64,000 bases of DNA. It comes from Vibrio sp. MEBiC08052. Its GTDB lineage: Bacteria; Pseudomonadota; Gammaproteobacteria; Enterobacterales; Vibrionaceae. A model generated the notes under the pieces. That model saw nothing but the letters and a program-made list of their open reading frames with translations, was not told the DNA's origin and made no database searches. The position numbers and the translations under genes were made by a program. The DNA is taken from NCBI RefSeq assembly GCF_001506075.1, contig NZ_KQ947476.1:285217-349216 (forward strand). The letters are read 5' to 3'. Each line of letters opens with the position of its first letter. Position 1 is the stretch's first letter. This document shows positions 52,435-61,599 of this stretch, one piece after another.

Positions 52435-52539
52435 AAAAAACGCCCCAGTCAAAAACTGACTGGGGCGGCTGAAACAGCCTAATCCAATAACGTGAAACAA
52501 AAGGTCTGAAAGATAGAACATCTTACCTCTGTACCCTAC
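52435..52539 (-). ncRNA. spf: Spot 42 RNA
   Basis: The reverse strand starting at 52539 reads GTAGGGTACAGAGGTAAGAT, the conserved 5' end of Spot 42. The remaining conserved blocks follow. The terminator stem is CGCCCCAGTCA with TGACTGGGGCG (52441-52467) and six T residues (52435-52440). Length is about 105 nt, against 109 in E. coli. Spot 42 is an Hfq-dependent RNA repressed by cAMP-CRP that limits use of secondary carbon sources. It is downstream of polA, the conserved location. Confidence 0.97.
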
Positions 52540-52717
52540 GTCATTAAATGTACAATAAACTGACGAAAAAGAAAACCCATTCTGTAGTTTTTTTTCATTC
52601 ATTCTAAATCAAACAACATAAGGAACTGATATTTTGTTACTTTTTTTATGTAAAAAAAAAGCTGACACTTGTGCGCCAGCTCATAAAATTCATGCCATTT
52701 TGGTCAAAAAACCCGAT

Positions 52718-55489
52718 TTAATGGGCCTGTTCCCAACTATCACCCCGACCAACATCTGCAACCAAAGGCACACGAAGGGTCGCAGCGGACTCCATGAGTT
52801 TTTGTATTTTACTTTCAATTTCGGTCAGAGATGACTCTTGGACTTCAAAAACCAGTTCATCGTGCACCTGCATCAACAGGCGGACTCTGCCCTGACCTTC
52901 TTGCTCGATCCAGGCATCAACCAATAACATGGCTTTTTTGATAATATCTGCTGCTGTCCCCTGCATCGGAGCATTGATCGCAGCACGTTCCGCGGCTTTT
53001 CTCCGCATCCCATTACCGGAACGAATTTCCGGCAGATGTAAACGGCGACCAAATAGTGTTTCTACATAGCCCTGCTCGCTTGCTTGTGCACGCGTATCTT
53101 CCATATACTGCATCACACCGGGATAACGCTCGAAGTATTTCTCCATATAAGATTGGGCTTCATGGCGTGGAATACCAAGCTGCTTGGCCAGACCAAATGC
53201 ACTCATCCCATAGATCAACCCGAAGTTAACGGCTTTGGCGCGACGACGCTGTTCACCGGAGACCTGTTCGAGCGGAATCCCTAAAATTTCCGCAGCCGTG
53301 GCGGCATGAATATCTTTCCCTTGTTGGAAAGCATCCAACAGTGACTGATCGCCAGACAAATGCGCCATAATTCTCAACTCAATCTGAGAATAGTCGATCG
53401 CGACAATCTTCCAGCCGGGTTCGGTCACAAACGCCTGCCGAATCCGTCGCCCTTCTTCATTCCGCACCGGAATATTCTGCAAGTTCGGATCGGTCGATGA
53501 AAGCCGTCCGGTTGCTGTCACAGCCTGATGATAAGAGGTATGCACACGCCCCGTAACCGGATTAATCATTTTCGGCAACTTATCCGTGTAAGTCGATTTC
53601 AGTTTCGCCAGCCCCCGATGTTCCAGAATGACCTTCGGTAACGGATAATCCAGCGCCAGCTCCTGTAACACTTCTTCATTGGTCGATGGTGTTCCCGAAG
53701 GTGTTTTTTTCACCACCGGCAGCCCCATTTTTTCAAAGAAGATCTGTTGGAGCTGCTTCGGCGAGCTCAAGTTAAATGATTCTCCGGCAATCTCAAATGC
53801 CTTGCGTTCCAATTCTTCTAAACGCTGGGCGATTTCCTGAGACTGAACATTCAAACGCATATCATCGATATGAACGCCGGTTCTCTCCATTCTTGACAGC
53901 ACGGGCACCAGTGGCACTTCAATCTCTTGATAGATGCGTAATAGCGCTTCATTCTGTTCCAGATTTTCTATCAAACGATGGTGCAACCGAAGCGTAACAT
54001 CCGCATCTTCTGCCGCGTAAACACCGGCTTGTTCCAAATCGATTTGGTTAAATGTCAGCTGATTTTTACCCTTGCCGGCAATTTGTTCGAATGAGATACA
54101 ACTATGTTGCAGGAAGCGCAGCGCCAGACTATCCATATCATGCCGTCCGCCGACACTGTCATACACGTAAGAAGCCAGCATGGTATCATGCGCAATCCCG
54201 CGTAATTCAATGTCATAACGGGCCAGAATACTCATATCAAATTTCAGATTCTGCCCGACTTTATGACTATGTTCATCTTCCAGAATCGGCTTAAGCTGAG
54301 CCAATACCCAATCCCGATCCAACTGTTGCGGCGCATCCATATAGTCATGAGCGACTGGCACATAGGCTGCTTCACCTTCGGTGATCGCAAATGACACCCC
54401 GACCAGATTGGCCGTCATATAATCCAATCCATCCGTTTCAGTATCAAAGGCAAATAAATCGGCATCTTTCAGCTTGTCTAACCAAGCCATAAAATCAGAT
54501 TCATTCAAGATGGTCTGATACTGACTGCGATCAATATTGACGGCCGATGTATCCATCGTCACCGCCGTCGCATCAGATGCCTGATTCATTTCCGGGCTTC
54601 CTTCCGGGCTTTCAAGCAGCTCATTCAACCAAGATTTAAAGGTCAATTGCCCGTATAACTGAATCAGATCTTCTCGATCCACCGAGCGTTTGACTAAAGT
54701 ATCGAGCGTGTCTTCCAGCACAACATCTAATTTAATTGTCGCGAGTTGGTAAGAAAGCCATGCATTGTCTTTATTCTCTTCCAGCTTTTTCGCCATCGTC
54801 TTGGAACCGCGGAATCCCAAATCAGCAATCTTATCCAGATTCTGATAGAGCGCTTCCAGACCACCGATCCCCTGAAGCAATGCAGTCGCCGTCTTTTCAC
54901 CGACTCCCGGAACGCCCGGAATGTTATCAACTTTATCGCCCATCAACGCCAGATAATCGATGATCAGTTCCGGAGGAATCCCGAACTTTTCGATGACACC
55001 TTCACGATCCATCACGACATTGGTCATAGTATTGATCAAAGTAACGTTATCGTTCACCAATTGCGCCATGTCTTTATCCCCGGTGCTAATCAGCACCGGA
55101 ACGCCGGCATTGGCAGCTTGGATCGCAATCGTACCGATCACATCGTCGGCTTCCACACCTTCTATTGCGAGTAACGGTAATCCCATCGAACGGATAATCT
55201 TGTGCAGTGGTTCAATCTGGCAACGTAATTCATCCGGCATCGGTGGACGATGAGCCTTATATTCTGCGTACATCTCATCGCGGAATGTCTTGCCTTTCGC
55301 ATCAAACACAACCGCGATCCGATCTGAAGGATACTGACGCATCATGCTGCGAATCATATTAATAACACCATAAACAGCATTGGTGGGGATTTCACCATTA
55401 CTCATGGTGCTTGGATAGGCATGGAATGCACGGTAAAGATAAGAAGAACCGTCAATCAGAATGAGCGGGTTATCAGGAATATGGGCCAT
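52718..55489 (-). CDS. polA: DNA polymerase I
   Basis: A 923-residue repair and Okazaki-processing polymerase. The 5' nuclease domain is at 1 to about 290. The 3'-5' exonuclease (about 330-515) keeps its catalytic acids in FDTETDGLDYM, so proofreading is intact. The polymerase domain has motif A (DYSQIELRIMAHLSGD), motif B (RRRAKAVNFGLIYG) and motif C (QVHDELVFEV). Confidence 0.97.
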   Translation of the reverse strand: MAHIPDNPLILIDGSSYLYRAFHAYPSTMSNGEIPTNAVYGVINMIRSMMRQYPSDRIAVVFDAKGKTFRDEMYAEYKAHRPPMPDELRCQIEPLHKIIRSMGLPLLAIEGVEADDVIGTIAIQAANAGVPVLISTGDKDMAQLVNDNVTLINTMTNVVMDREGVIEKFGIPPELIIDYLALMGDKVDNIPGVPGVGEKTATALLQGIGGLEALYQNLDKIADLGFRGSKTMAKKLEENKDNAWLSYQLATIKLDVVLEDTLDTLVKRSVDREDLIQLYGQLTFKSWLNELLESPEGSPEMNQASDATAVTMDTSAVNIDRSQYQTILNESDFMAWLDKLKDADLFAFDTETDGLDYMTANLVGVSFAITEGEAAYVPVAHDYMDAPQQLDRDWVLAQLKPILEDEHSHKVGQNLKFDMSILARYDIELRGIAHDTMLASYVYDSVGGRHDMDSLALRFLQHSCISFEQIAGKGKNQLTFNQIDLEQAGVYAAEDADVTLRLHHRLIENLEQNEALLRIYQEIEVPLVPVLSRMERTGVHIDDMRLNVQSQEIAQRLEELERKAFEIAGESFNLSSPKQLQQIFFEKMGLPVVKKTPSGTPSTNEEVLQELALDYPLPKVILEHRGLAKLKSTYTDKLPKMINPVTGRVHTSYHQAVTATGRLSSTDPNLQNIPVRNEEGRRIRQAFVTEPGWKIVAIDYSQIELRIMAHLSGDQSLLDAFQQGKDIHAATAAEILGIPLEQVSGEQRRRAKAVNFGLIYGMSAFGLAKQLGIPRHEAQSYMEKYFERYPGVMQYMEDTRAQASEQGYVETLFGRRLHLPEIRSGNGMRRKAAERAAINAPMQGTAADIIKKAMLLVDAWIEQEGQGRVRLLMQVHDELVFEVQESSLTEIESKIQKLMESAATLRVPLVADVGRGDSWEQAH

Positions 55490-55734
55490 AGTTTTTTGGT
55501 ATCCGGATGTGGAGGTCTCAACATTATCTGCTTAGAATGCCATGAGTTCCCTGAGGATTCCATGTTCTACCGAGTTTTTGCCGAAATCCAATACGATGAA
55601 AATCCACAGAAGAGATGTCACATTGTGGATAAGTCTGTTCATAGTTTTATTTACACTGATATAAAATCGACAAAAACAACCAAAAATACAATTATAAAAT
55701 ATTGATATTTAATAATTAAATAAAAGATCTGTGT

Positions 55735-55760
55735 AAAAAAACATGATCCTTCCGGGATCA
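55735..55760 (-). terminator. Second leftward terminator beyond RyhB
   Basis: TGATCC (55744-55749) pairs with GGATCA (55755-55760), followed on the reverse strand by TG and seven T residues. It would catch RyhB read-through before polA. The rest of 55490-55814 shows only an exact DnaA box at 55624-55632 (reverse strand). Confidence 0.5.
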
Positions 55761-55814
55761 ACCATTGTGGAAAAGTATATCGTTCTGTTAACAAAAACGA
55801 TCTCGCTGAAAAAG

Positions 55815-56031
55815 AAAAAGCGACACCCGAAGGATGTCGCCTAGCATAAGCAAGAAAGTGATACGTGTGACCAAACCGCTTTCTTATAGAGCTATAAATA
55901 CACTGGAAGCAATGTGAGCAATGTCGTGTCAAAAAGAAGAGTGCAAGCCCGTAACCACCTCGCATTGGGTAACAAACATAAATCGTGCTACCTCTAAGCG
56001 CTGTAGAGAACTGTCTCTTTCCCTAAGACGG
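55815..56031 (-). ncRNA. ryhB: RyhB, iron-stress small RNA (long Vibrio form)
   Basis: The reverse complement of 55901-55928 contains the RyhB core (CACGACATTGCTCACATTGC and onward). The terminator is a GCGACA/TGTCGC stem with a TTCG-type loop (55820-55840) and five T residues at 55815-55819. The start, near 56031, is placed by a TATTAT -10 inside the Fur box. About 217 nt is close to the 225 nt reported for V. cholerae RyhB and far longer than the 90 nt E. coli RNA. It represses iron-using proteins when Fur is inactive. Confidence 0.93.
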
Positions 56032-56037
56032 TTGTAA

Positions 56038-56052
56038 TAATAATTATTCTCA
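56038..56052 (-). promoter_or_regulatory. Fur box over the RyhB promoter
   Basis: On the reverse strand TGAGAATAATTATTA matches the 15-mer TGAnAATnATTnTCA with one mismatch. It overlaps the putative -10 (TATTAT), the expected place for iron repression. Confidence 0.85.
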
Positions 56053-56195
56053 TTTAATAGATCAAGTATTAAATGAGAAAAAATCTCATTTAATTTTTAT
56101 GTAAAACATAACTCATTCATAAATAAAACAATAAAGGCTGACAATTGTCAGCCTTTGATACAATTTTTAACTCAATAAGATCACTAGTATTGATA

Positions 56196-57242
56196 TCACT
56201 GATAATTTTTCAGGGCTGCAACCCGCTCTTCTTGCTCTTCAGCAAGCCACTGTGCAACATCCTTGGCAAAATAGGTCAGAATGCCATCCGCACCTGCGCG
56301 TTTAAAACAGAGCAATGATTCGATGACGGTTTCTTTTTCTTTCAACCAGCCATTGAGAAAGGCCGCTTTATGCATCGCATATTCACCGGAAACCTGATAG
56401 GCAAATGTCGGCACCTGAAGTTCTGTTTTGACACGATGAACGACATCCAGATATGGCATCCCCGGCTTCACCATGACCATATCGGCACCTTCACCAATAT
56501 CTAACGCTACTTCTTGTAGTGCTTCATCACTGTTCGCCGCATCCATCTGATAGGTTTTTTTATTGCCCCCTTTCAGATTACTTGCTGAACCAATCGCATC
56601 GCGGAAAGGGCCATAATAACTCGATGCATATTTTGCAGAGTAAGCCATGATCTGCGTATGGATATGCCCGGCTTCCTCAAGCGCATCACGAATCAGACCA
56701 ATCCGGCCGTCCATCATATCGGAGGGAGCAACCACATCCGCACCGGCTTCAGCATGAGATAACGCCTGCTTGACGAGCACTTCGGTCGTTACATCGTTGA
56801 TCACATACCCTTGCTCATCAATAATGCCATCCTGACCGTGGGTGGTATATGGGTCCAATGCCACATCAGTAATCACCCCGATTTCCGGAACATGTTCTTT
56901 CAAAGCACGAACCGCCCGTTGAATCAGACCTTCAGGGTTGTATGCCTCAGCAGCATCGATACTTTTCGCATCCTGAGTGATAAAAGGAAACAGCGCGATA
57001 GCCGGTACACCAAGGCTCGCAAGATACTGCGCTTCTTCAAGGAGAACGTCGATCGATAAACGATCCACACCCGGCATCGATTCAACAGGCTCACGACGAT
57101 CTTTGCCCATCAGCACAAATACCGGGTAAATCAGGTCACTGACAGATAACTGATTTTCTGCAACTAGGCGACGACTAAAATCATGTTTACGCACACGGCG
57201 CATACGACGACCGGGAAACTGACCTACGATAGAAACTGACAC
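56196..57242 (-). CDS. hemB: Delta-aminolevulinic acid dehydratase (porphobilinogen synthase)
   Basis: Condenses two 5-aminolevulinates into porphobilinogen. I chose the GTG at 57242, with AAGGAG six bases upstream, giving SVSIVGQFPGRRMRRVRKHDFSRRL and 348 residues. Active-site Lys residues lie in SAKYASSYYGPFRDA and in VKPGMPYLD. A plausible ATG lies in another frame next to the GTG and must not be used. The 350 bases between hemB and tatD show only a tatD -10. Confidence 0.95.
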   Translation of the reverse strand: MSVSIVGQFPGRRMRRVRKHDFSRRLVAENQLSVSDLIYPVFVLMGKDRREPVESMPGVDRLSIDVLLEEAQYLASLGVPAIALFPFITQDAKSIDAAEAYNPEGLIQRAVRALKEHVPEIGVITDVALDPYTTHGQDGIIDEQGYVINDVTTEVLVKQALSHAEAGADVVAPSDMMDGRIGLIRDALEEAGHIHTQIMAYSAKYASSYYGPFRDAIGSASNLKGGNKKTYQMDAANSDEALQEVALDIGEGADMVMVKPGMPYLDVVHRVKTELQVPTFAYQVSGEYAMHKAAFLNGWLKEKETVIESLLCFKRAGADGILTYFAKDVAQWLAEEQEERVAALKNYQ

Positions 57243-57556
57243 ATGGAACTCCTTTTTGATATTTGTGATGCACCGCATCAAGGTTCGCCACATACTGTAC
57301 ATATAACAAACGGACGAAACGAACAGCGCTTATCATGAACCGTCGCTCAACAGCGAGAGAGCTCTAAAGAAAAGTACATTGCGACCCGAAACTCCGATTT
57401 TCACAACACGAATATGACCTTCTCATCCGACAATACAGCGATTGAGGAAACACAGTATTGTCACGGGTAGTGCGCTGAAATCATACCACTGTCCAACTGA
57501 CACGCCATGTCTATTGAGATAAAAATTCAAAAAATGATCTCAACGCGCTGATCTTT

Positions 57557-57562
57557 TATAAT
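57557..57562 (+). promoter_or_regulatory. Perfect -10 element upstream of tatD
   Basis: TATAAT at 57557-57562 lies 31 bases before the tatD start. No good -35 is seen at the right distance. The remaining interval 57243-57556 holds no supported gene. Confidence 0.5.
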
Positions 57563-57592
57563 GTCTGATTCAACCCATGACCGGAAAAACCC

Positions 57593-58357
57593 ATGATTGA
57601 CACGCACGCCCATGTTTATGCCCAAGAATTTGACCATGACCGAGAAGACGTGATTCAACGTGCTTTAGCACAAGGTGTCGAGATGATCTGCATGCCGAAT
57701 ATCGATCTCGACTCTATCGAACCGATGCTGGCAACTGAGGCTGCCTATCCTGACATTTGTCGTTCTATGATGGGATTACACCCTTGCTACGTGGATCAAC
57801 ATGTTCATCAGACACTGGATATCATTCATGGCTGGTTTGATAAACATGATTTTATCGCCGTCGGTGAAATTGGTATCGATCTGTACTGGGACACCACTTA
57901 TCAAGCCGAGCAAGAAGCAGCGTTTCTTACCCAACTCGGCTGGGCGAAAGAAAAACAGCTCCCGGTGGTAATTCATACCCGTAATTCAATGCAAGAAACC
58001 ATTCAACTGCTGAGTCAGGCTCAAGATGGCTCTCTGCAAGGCGTATTTCACTGTTTCGGTGGCAGTGTGGAAGAAGCTAAAGCCATTCAGGATTTAGGCT
58101 TTCATCTCGGCTTAGGCGGTGTCACGACGTTTAAAAATGGCGGGATGGATCAAGTGGTTCCTCATTTAGATATCCGGCAGATCATTCTGGAAACCGACTG
58201 CCCTTATCTGGCACCGGTGCCGCATCGGGGAAAACGCAATGAACCAGCCTATACACACATTGTCGCTCAACGAATTGCCGCGCTCAAAGAGATGTCGCTT
58301 GAAGAAGTGGACCGACTGACCACAGACAATGCGAAGCAGTTATTTCGCTTACCCTGA
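57593..58357 (+). CDS. tatD: TatD-family metal-dependent DNase
   Basis: A 254-residue TIM-barrel hydrolase with metal ligands in the MIDTHAHVYA start (HxH), VGEIGID (Glu), a central HTRNS His, HCFGG and ETDCPYL (Asp). TatD has 3'-5' exonuclease activity and is not needed for Tat export despite the name. It is convergent with tatC here instead of following it. A TatD paralogue is the only alternative. Confidence 0.88.
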   Translation: MIDTHAHVYAQEFDHDREDVIQRALAQGVEMICMPNIDLDSIEPMLATEAAYPDICRSMMGLHPCYVDQHVHQTLDIIHGWFDKHDFIAVGEIGIDLYWDTTYQAEQEAAFLTQLGWAKEKQLPVVIHTRNSMQETIQLLSQAQDGSLQGVFHCFGGSVEEAKAIQDLGFHLGLGGVTTFKNGGMDQVVPHLDIRQIILETDCPYLAPVPHRGKRNEPAYTHIVAQRIAALKEMSLEEVDRLTTDNAKQLFRLP

Positions 58358-58509
58358 AACAAGGCCAAGTCATCACGGTACTATTTTGCAAGGGGAACGG
58401 ACTAATCCTCTTGTCGGTACTGGTACGCGGCCAACTTTTCTTCCGGGAAATGCAGAAACGGGTCACGCGCAAATTGATTGAAAACGGTATTCACTCCGGT
58501 TGCGAGTCT

Positions 58510-59262
58510 TCACGACGAATCCTGTGTTTCTTTTTCTGGTTTGCTTTGGCAATAAAAACGAGCACAAAAAACACCGACTTCAAACAGTAAACAGATGGGA
58601 ACGGCCAGTAACGTCTGAGAAATGATATCCGGCGGGGTCAGCAGCATCCCGACCACAAATGCCCCGACAATAATGTAAGGTCGTTTTTGCAAAAGCGCCT
58701 TGGGCGTCGTTGCGCCCGTCCAGCAAAGCAACATGATTGCCACCGGTACTTCAAACGCAATCCCGAACGCTAAAAATAGCGCCAACACAAAATCAAGATA
58801 GCTGGCAATGTCGGTCGCAAAAGCAACCCCGTCCAGTGAAATTGCAGTAAAGAAGCCAAAGATTAAAGGGAAAACTACAAAATACGCGAATGCGACCCCA
58901 CCATAAAACAGAATTGAACTCGACAATATCAGGGGCATCACTAGCTTACGTTCATGTTTATACAGCCCCGGTGCAACAAAAGCCCATATTTGGTAAAGCA
59001 GATATGGTACCGTCATAAACAGCGAAACAATCAAGGTCAGCTTAAGCGGGGTAAAAAAGGGCGAGGCAACATCGGTCGCAATCATGGTTGCACCTGCGGG
59101 TAGCCGTTCAATTAACGGCCGGGCAATAAACTCATAGATATGATTCGCAAAGTAGACTAAACCGAGAAAGACAGCGATAACAGCCACGATGCAACGTAAT
59201 AATCGGTTACGTAACTCGAGCAAGTGACGAATGAAAGGTTGGGTTTGCTCAACAGACGACAT
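58510..59262 (-). CDS. tatC: TatC, twin-arginine translocase receptor
   Basis: A 250-residue protein with six membrane helices that binds twin-arginine signal peptides with TatB. The N-terminal PFIRHLLELRNRLL and the conserved FVAPGLYKHERK loop are present. It is last in tatA-tatB-tatC. Confidence 0.96.
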   Translation of the reverse strand: MSSVEQTQPFIRHLLELRNRLLRCIVAVIAVFLGLVYFANHIYEFIARPLIERLPAGATMIATDVASPFFTPLKLTLIVSLFMTVPYLLYQIWAFVAPGLYKHERKLVMPLILSSSILFYGGVAFAYFVVFPLIFGFFTAISLDGVAFATDIASYLDFVLALFLAFGIAFEVPVAIMLLCWTGATTPKALLQKRPYIIVGAFVVGMLLTPPDIISQTLLAVPICLLFEVGVFCARFYCQSKPEKETQDSS

Positions 59263-59334
59263 ATTGACTCCATATCGCGTCAGAAACAGATGACGTCAGA
59301 AACAACCAGATTTTAAGCAACGCGTACATCACGG

Positions 59335-59658
59335 TTATTTCGACTGTTCCTCTGCGCTTTTATCATGCGCTGAAGGTTGCTCAACGTCACGCGTAGTGGT
59401 ATCCACAGATTGATGCGACTGAAGGAATTCAGGAAATGGTTCGTTCACTTTGGTTTGCTCAGCTTGTCGATGCTTGTCTTTGAGTTCTTGTATCTGTAAC
59501 TCTTGAGACAGTTCATGCTGAACACTGTTAGCGATCTTTTTCACAGACGCAATCAATCGGGCGAGACTGCGAATCGCATGTGGTAAGCGCTCCGGCCCCA
59601 AAACAACCAGCGCAATCACCGCGATTAATACCAGCTCCCAAAAACCGATATCAAACAC
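59335..59658 (-). CDS. tatB: TatB, twin-arginine translocase component
   Basis: A 107-residue protein with one N-terminal helix (MFDIGFWELVLIAVIALVVLGPERLP), the GPERLP hinge and a long amphipathic, acidic tail. It forms the receptor complex with TatC. It starts six bases after the tatA stop. Confidence 0.96.
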   Translation of the reverse strand: MFDIGFWELVLIAVIALVVLGPERLPHAIRSLARLIASVKKIANSVQHELSQELQIQELKDKHRQAEQTKVNEPFPEFLQSHQSVDTTTRDVEQPSAHDKSAEEQSK

Positions 59659-59664
59659 CGGGAT

Positions 59665-59886
59665 CTACTCTTTGTCTTGGTGATTCTGCGCAGAAGACGC
59701 AGATTTCGGTTGTACTTCATCCGGCTTTTCACGCTTCGCTTCTTCAGGCTCTTCATCCATCGCTTTTCTAAAACCTTTCACGGCACTGCCTAAGTCACTG
59801 CCCATGCTCCGCAATTTTTTCGTGCCGAACAGTAACACCACAATGGCCGCAATAATCAGTAATTCCGTAATGCCAATACCACCCAT
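59665..59886 (-). CDS. tatA: TatA, twin-arginine translocase pore component
   Basis: A 73-residue protein with one membrane helix, the FGTKKLRSMGSDLG hinge and an amphipathic helix, then a Glu/Lys-rich tail. TatA oligomers provide the translocation path. It lies 44 bases downstream of ubiB. Confidence 0.96.
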   Translation of the reverse strand: MGGIGITELLIIAAIVVLLFGTKKLRSMGSDLGSAVKGFRKAMDEEPEEAKREKPDEVQPKSASSAQNHQDKE

Positions 59887-59930
59887 ATCACTATCCTTTT
59901 ATGCTTCGCCAAACCGCTCAGTAGATACGC

Positions 59931-61568
59931 TTACCGACGGTAGAACATCCAACTGATTAACCAAGACATACCGCCGACCACGGCTGTACTGATTGACAAA
60001 TGCGGCTCTTGCCCATTCGCCAAAAAGACCGCCGAACAGATCAGTGCAGTTGCCCCAATCCCTAAGAAAAACTTGCCCCGGGCCTGATCCCGTTTTACCT
60101 GACGGTAATCCTGATACAGCGCATTGACTCGCTGATTCATCACGCGTCCTTGCTTGAGACTTTCGTAGACCAGTTCAGGCAACTCCGGCAGTTTTTCCGC
60201 CCAGAATGGTGCCTTCTCACGGATAGAACGCAATACCGCGCCCGGCCCAACCTGATCAATCATCCAGCGTTCCAGAAACGGCTTGGCCGTTTGCCACAGA
60301 TCAAGTTGAGGATATAACTGCCGACCCAAACCTTCCACATACAGTAACGTTTTTTGCAGCAGTACCAGTTGCGGTTGGACTTCCATATTGAAGCGACGCG
60401 CCGTGTTAAATAGGTTCAACAACACATGGCCGAATGAAATCTCACACAACGGCTTGGCAAAAATCGGTTCGCACACAACTCGGATGGCACTTTCGAATGC
60501 ATCAATATCCGTATCATATGGGACCCAACCGGACTCGACATGGAGTTCGGCAACACGTCGGTAATCACGATTAAAAAACGCCAGAAAGTTTTCTGCCAGA
60601 TAGCGTTTATCTTCTTTGTTCAGCGTTCCGACAATACCGCAATCCAACCCGATCCATTGCGGATTTTCAGGATGAGCCGGCTGGACAAAAACGTTGCCCG
60701 GATGCATGTCGGCATGAAAAAAGCTGTCTCTGAACACCTGCGTAAAGAATACACTGACACCACGTTCCGCCAGCAACTGCATATTGGTGCCGTTTGCCTC
60801 TAGTGCCTCAATATCCGAGACCTGAATCCCATAGATGCGCTCCGAGACCATCACGGTTTCATTACTATATTCAGAAATTACCTCCGGAATATAGAGTTCT
60901 TCACTGCCCTCAAAATTACGTCGCAACTGAATCGCATTCGCAGCTTCTCGACGTAAGTCTAGTTCATCCTGCAACGTTTTCTCATATTCCCGCACCACTT
61001 CAACCGGCTTTAAACGCCGTGTTTCAGGAAGTGCTTTCGCAACGAGACGAGCCATCCGATACATCAGTTTGATATCCGCGGCAATCACCGGCTTGATATC
61101 AGGACGAATCACTTTGAGTACCACCTCACGGCCGTTGGATTTCAATGTGGCGGTATGCACCTGAGCAATCGATGCAGAGGCCAGCGGTTCAACCGAAAAG
61201 TCATCGAACCAAGTCTCTACCGCACCGCCCAACGCTTTTTCAATCTGTCGCTTCGCTAAATGACCATCAAACGGTGAAACTTTATCCTGAAGCAGCGCCA
61301 ATTGATCCGCGATATGCGGGGGAAACAGATCCCGTCGGGTAGACATCATCTGACCAAACTTAATCCAGACCGGCCCCAGCTCCTGAAGCGCCAAACGCAG
61401 ACGCTCCCCTAATGGTTTCTCCGGATAACGATTCCGCAGCCAGAACAGCGATTTTCGAGCTAATAATGGTGCTCGGAACAAGTGATGATCAGGAAGGAAT
61501 TCATCAAGACCATATTCCAGCTGCACCTTGATGATACGATACAACCGCCTGATTTCTGTTGGCGTCAT
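59931..61568 (-). CDS. ubiB: UbiB, ubiquinone biosynthesis ATPase/kinase-like protein
   Basis: A 545-residue ADCK-type protein with the signature WIKFGQMMSTR (KxGQ), the Ala-rich nucleotide loop SASIAQVH, the catalytic-loop HADMHPGNVFV and LDCG. Two C-terminal membrane helices follow. It is needed for ubiquinone synthesis, probably by extracting lipid intermediates. Its start lies in the second copy of a 17-bp tandem duplication. Confidence 0.96.
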   Translation of the reverse strand: MTPTEIRRLYRIIKVQLEYGLDEFLPDHHLFRAPLLARKSLFWLRNRYPEKPLGERLRLALQELGPVWIKFGQMMSTRRDLFPPHIADQLALLQDKVSPFDGHLAKRQIEKALGGAVETWFDDFSVEPLASASIAQVHTATLKSNGREVVLKVIRPDIKPVIAADIKLMYRMARLVAKALPETRRLKPVEVVREYEKTLQDELDLRREAANAIQLRRNFEGSEELYIPEVISEYSNETVMVSERIYGIQVSDIEALEANGTNMQLLAERGVSVFFTQVFRDSFFHADMHPGNVFVQPAHPENPQWIGLDCGIVGTLNKEDKRYLAENFLAFFNRDYRRVAELHVESGWVPYDTDIDAFESAIRVVCEPIFAKPLCEISFGHVLLNLFNTARRFNMEVQPQLVLLQKTLLYVEGLGRQLYPQLDLWQTAKPFLERWMIDQVGPGAVLRSIREKAPFWAEKLPELPELVYESLKQGRVMNQRVNALYQDYRQVKRDQARGKFFLGIGATALICSAVFLANGQEPHLSISTAVVGGMSWLISWMFYRR

Positions 61569-61599
61569 AGTTTCTCCGTCAGCATAGTTTCTCCGTCAG
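61566..61599 (-). repeat. 17-bp tandem duplication of the ubiB translation start region
   Basis: CATAGTTTCTCCGTCAG (forward strand) occurs at 61566-61582 and 61583-61599. On the reverse strand each copy carries GGAG and ATG. The upstream copy opens a six-codon frame (MLTEKL) that ends in ATGA overlapping the ubiB start, and it sets the ubiJ C-terminus LTEKLC. Confidence 0.85.

Noticed and set aside
52288..52602. Leftward 104-residue reading frame
   Set aside because: It runs through the Spot 42 RNA and its terminator, so it is a chance frame.
55651..55965. Leftward 104-residue reading frame near polA
   Set aside because: It overlaps RyhB and its terminator, and its product looks random.
57239..57302. 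Longer HemB N-terminus starting near 57302
   Set aside because: The extension has no family match, while GTG 57242 has AAGGAG at ideal spacing.
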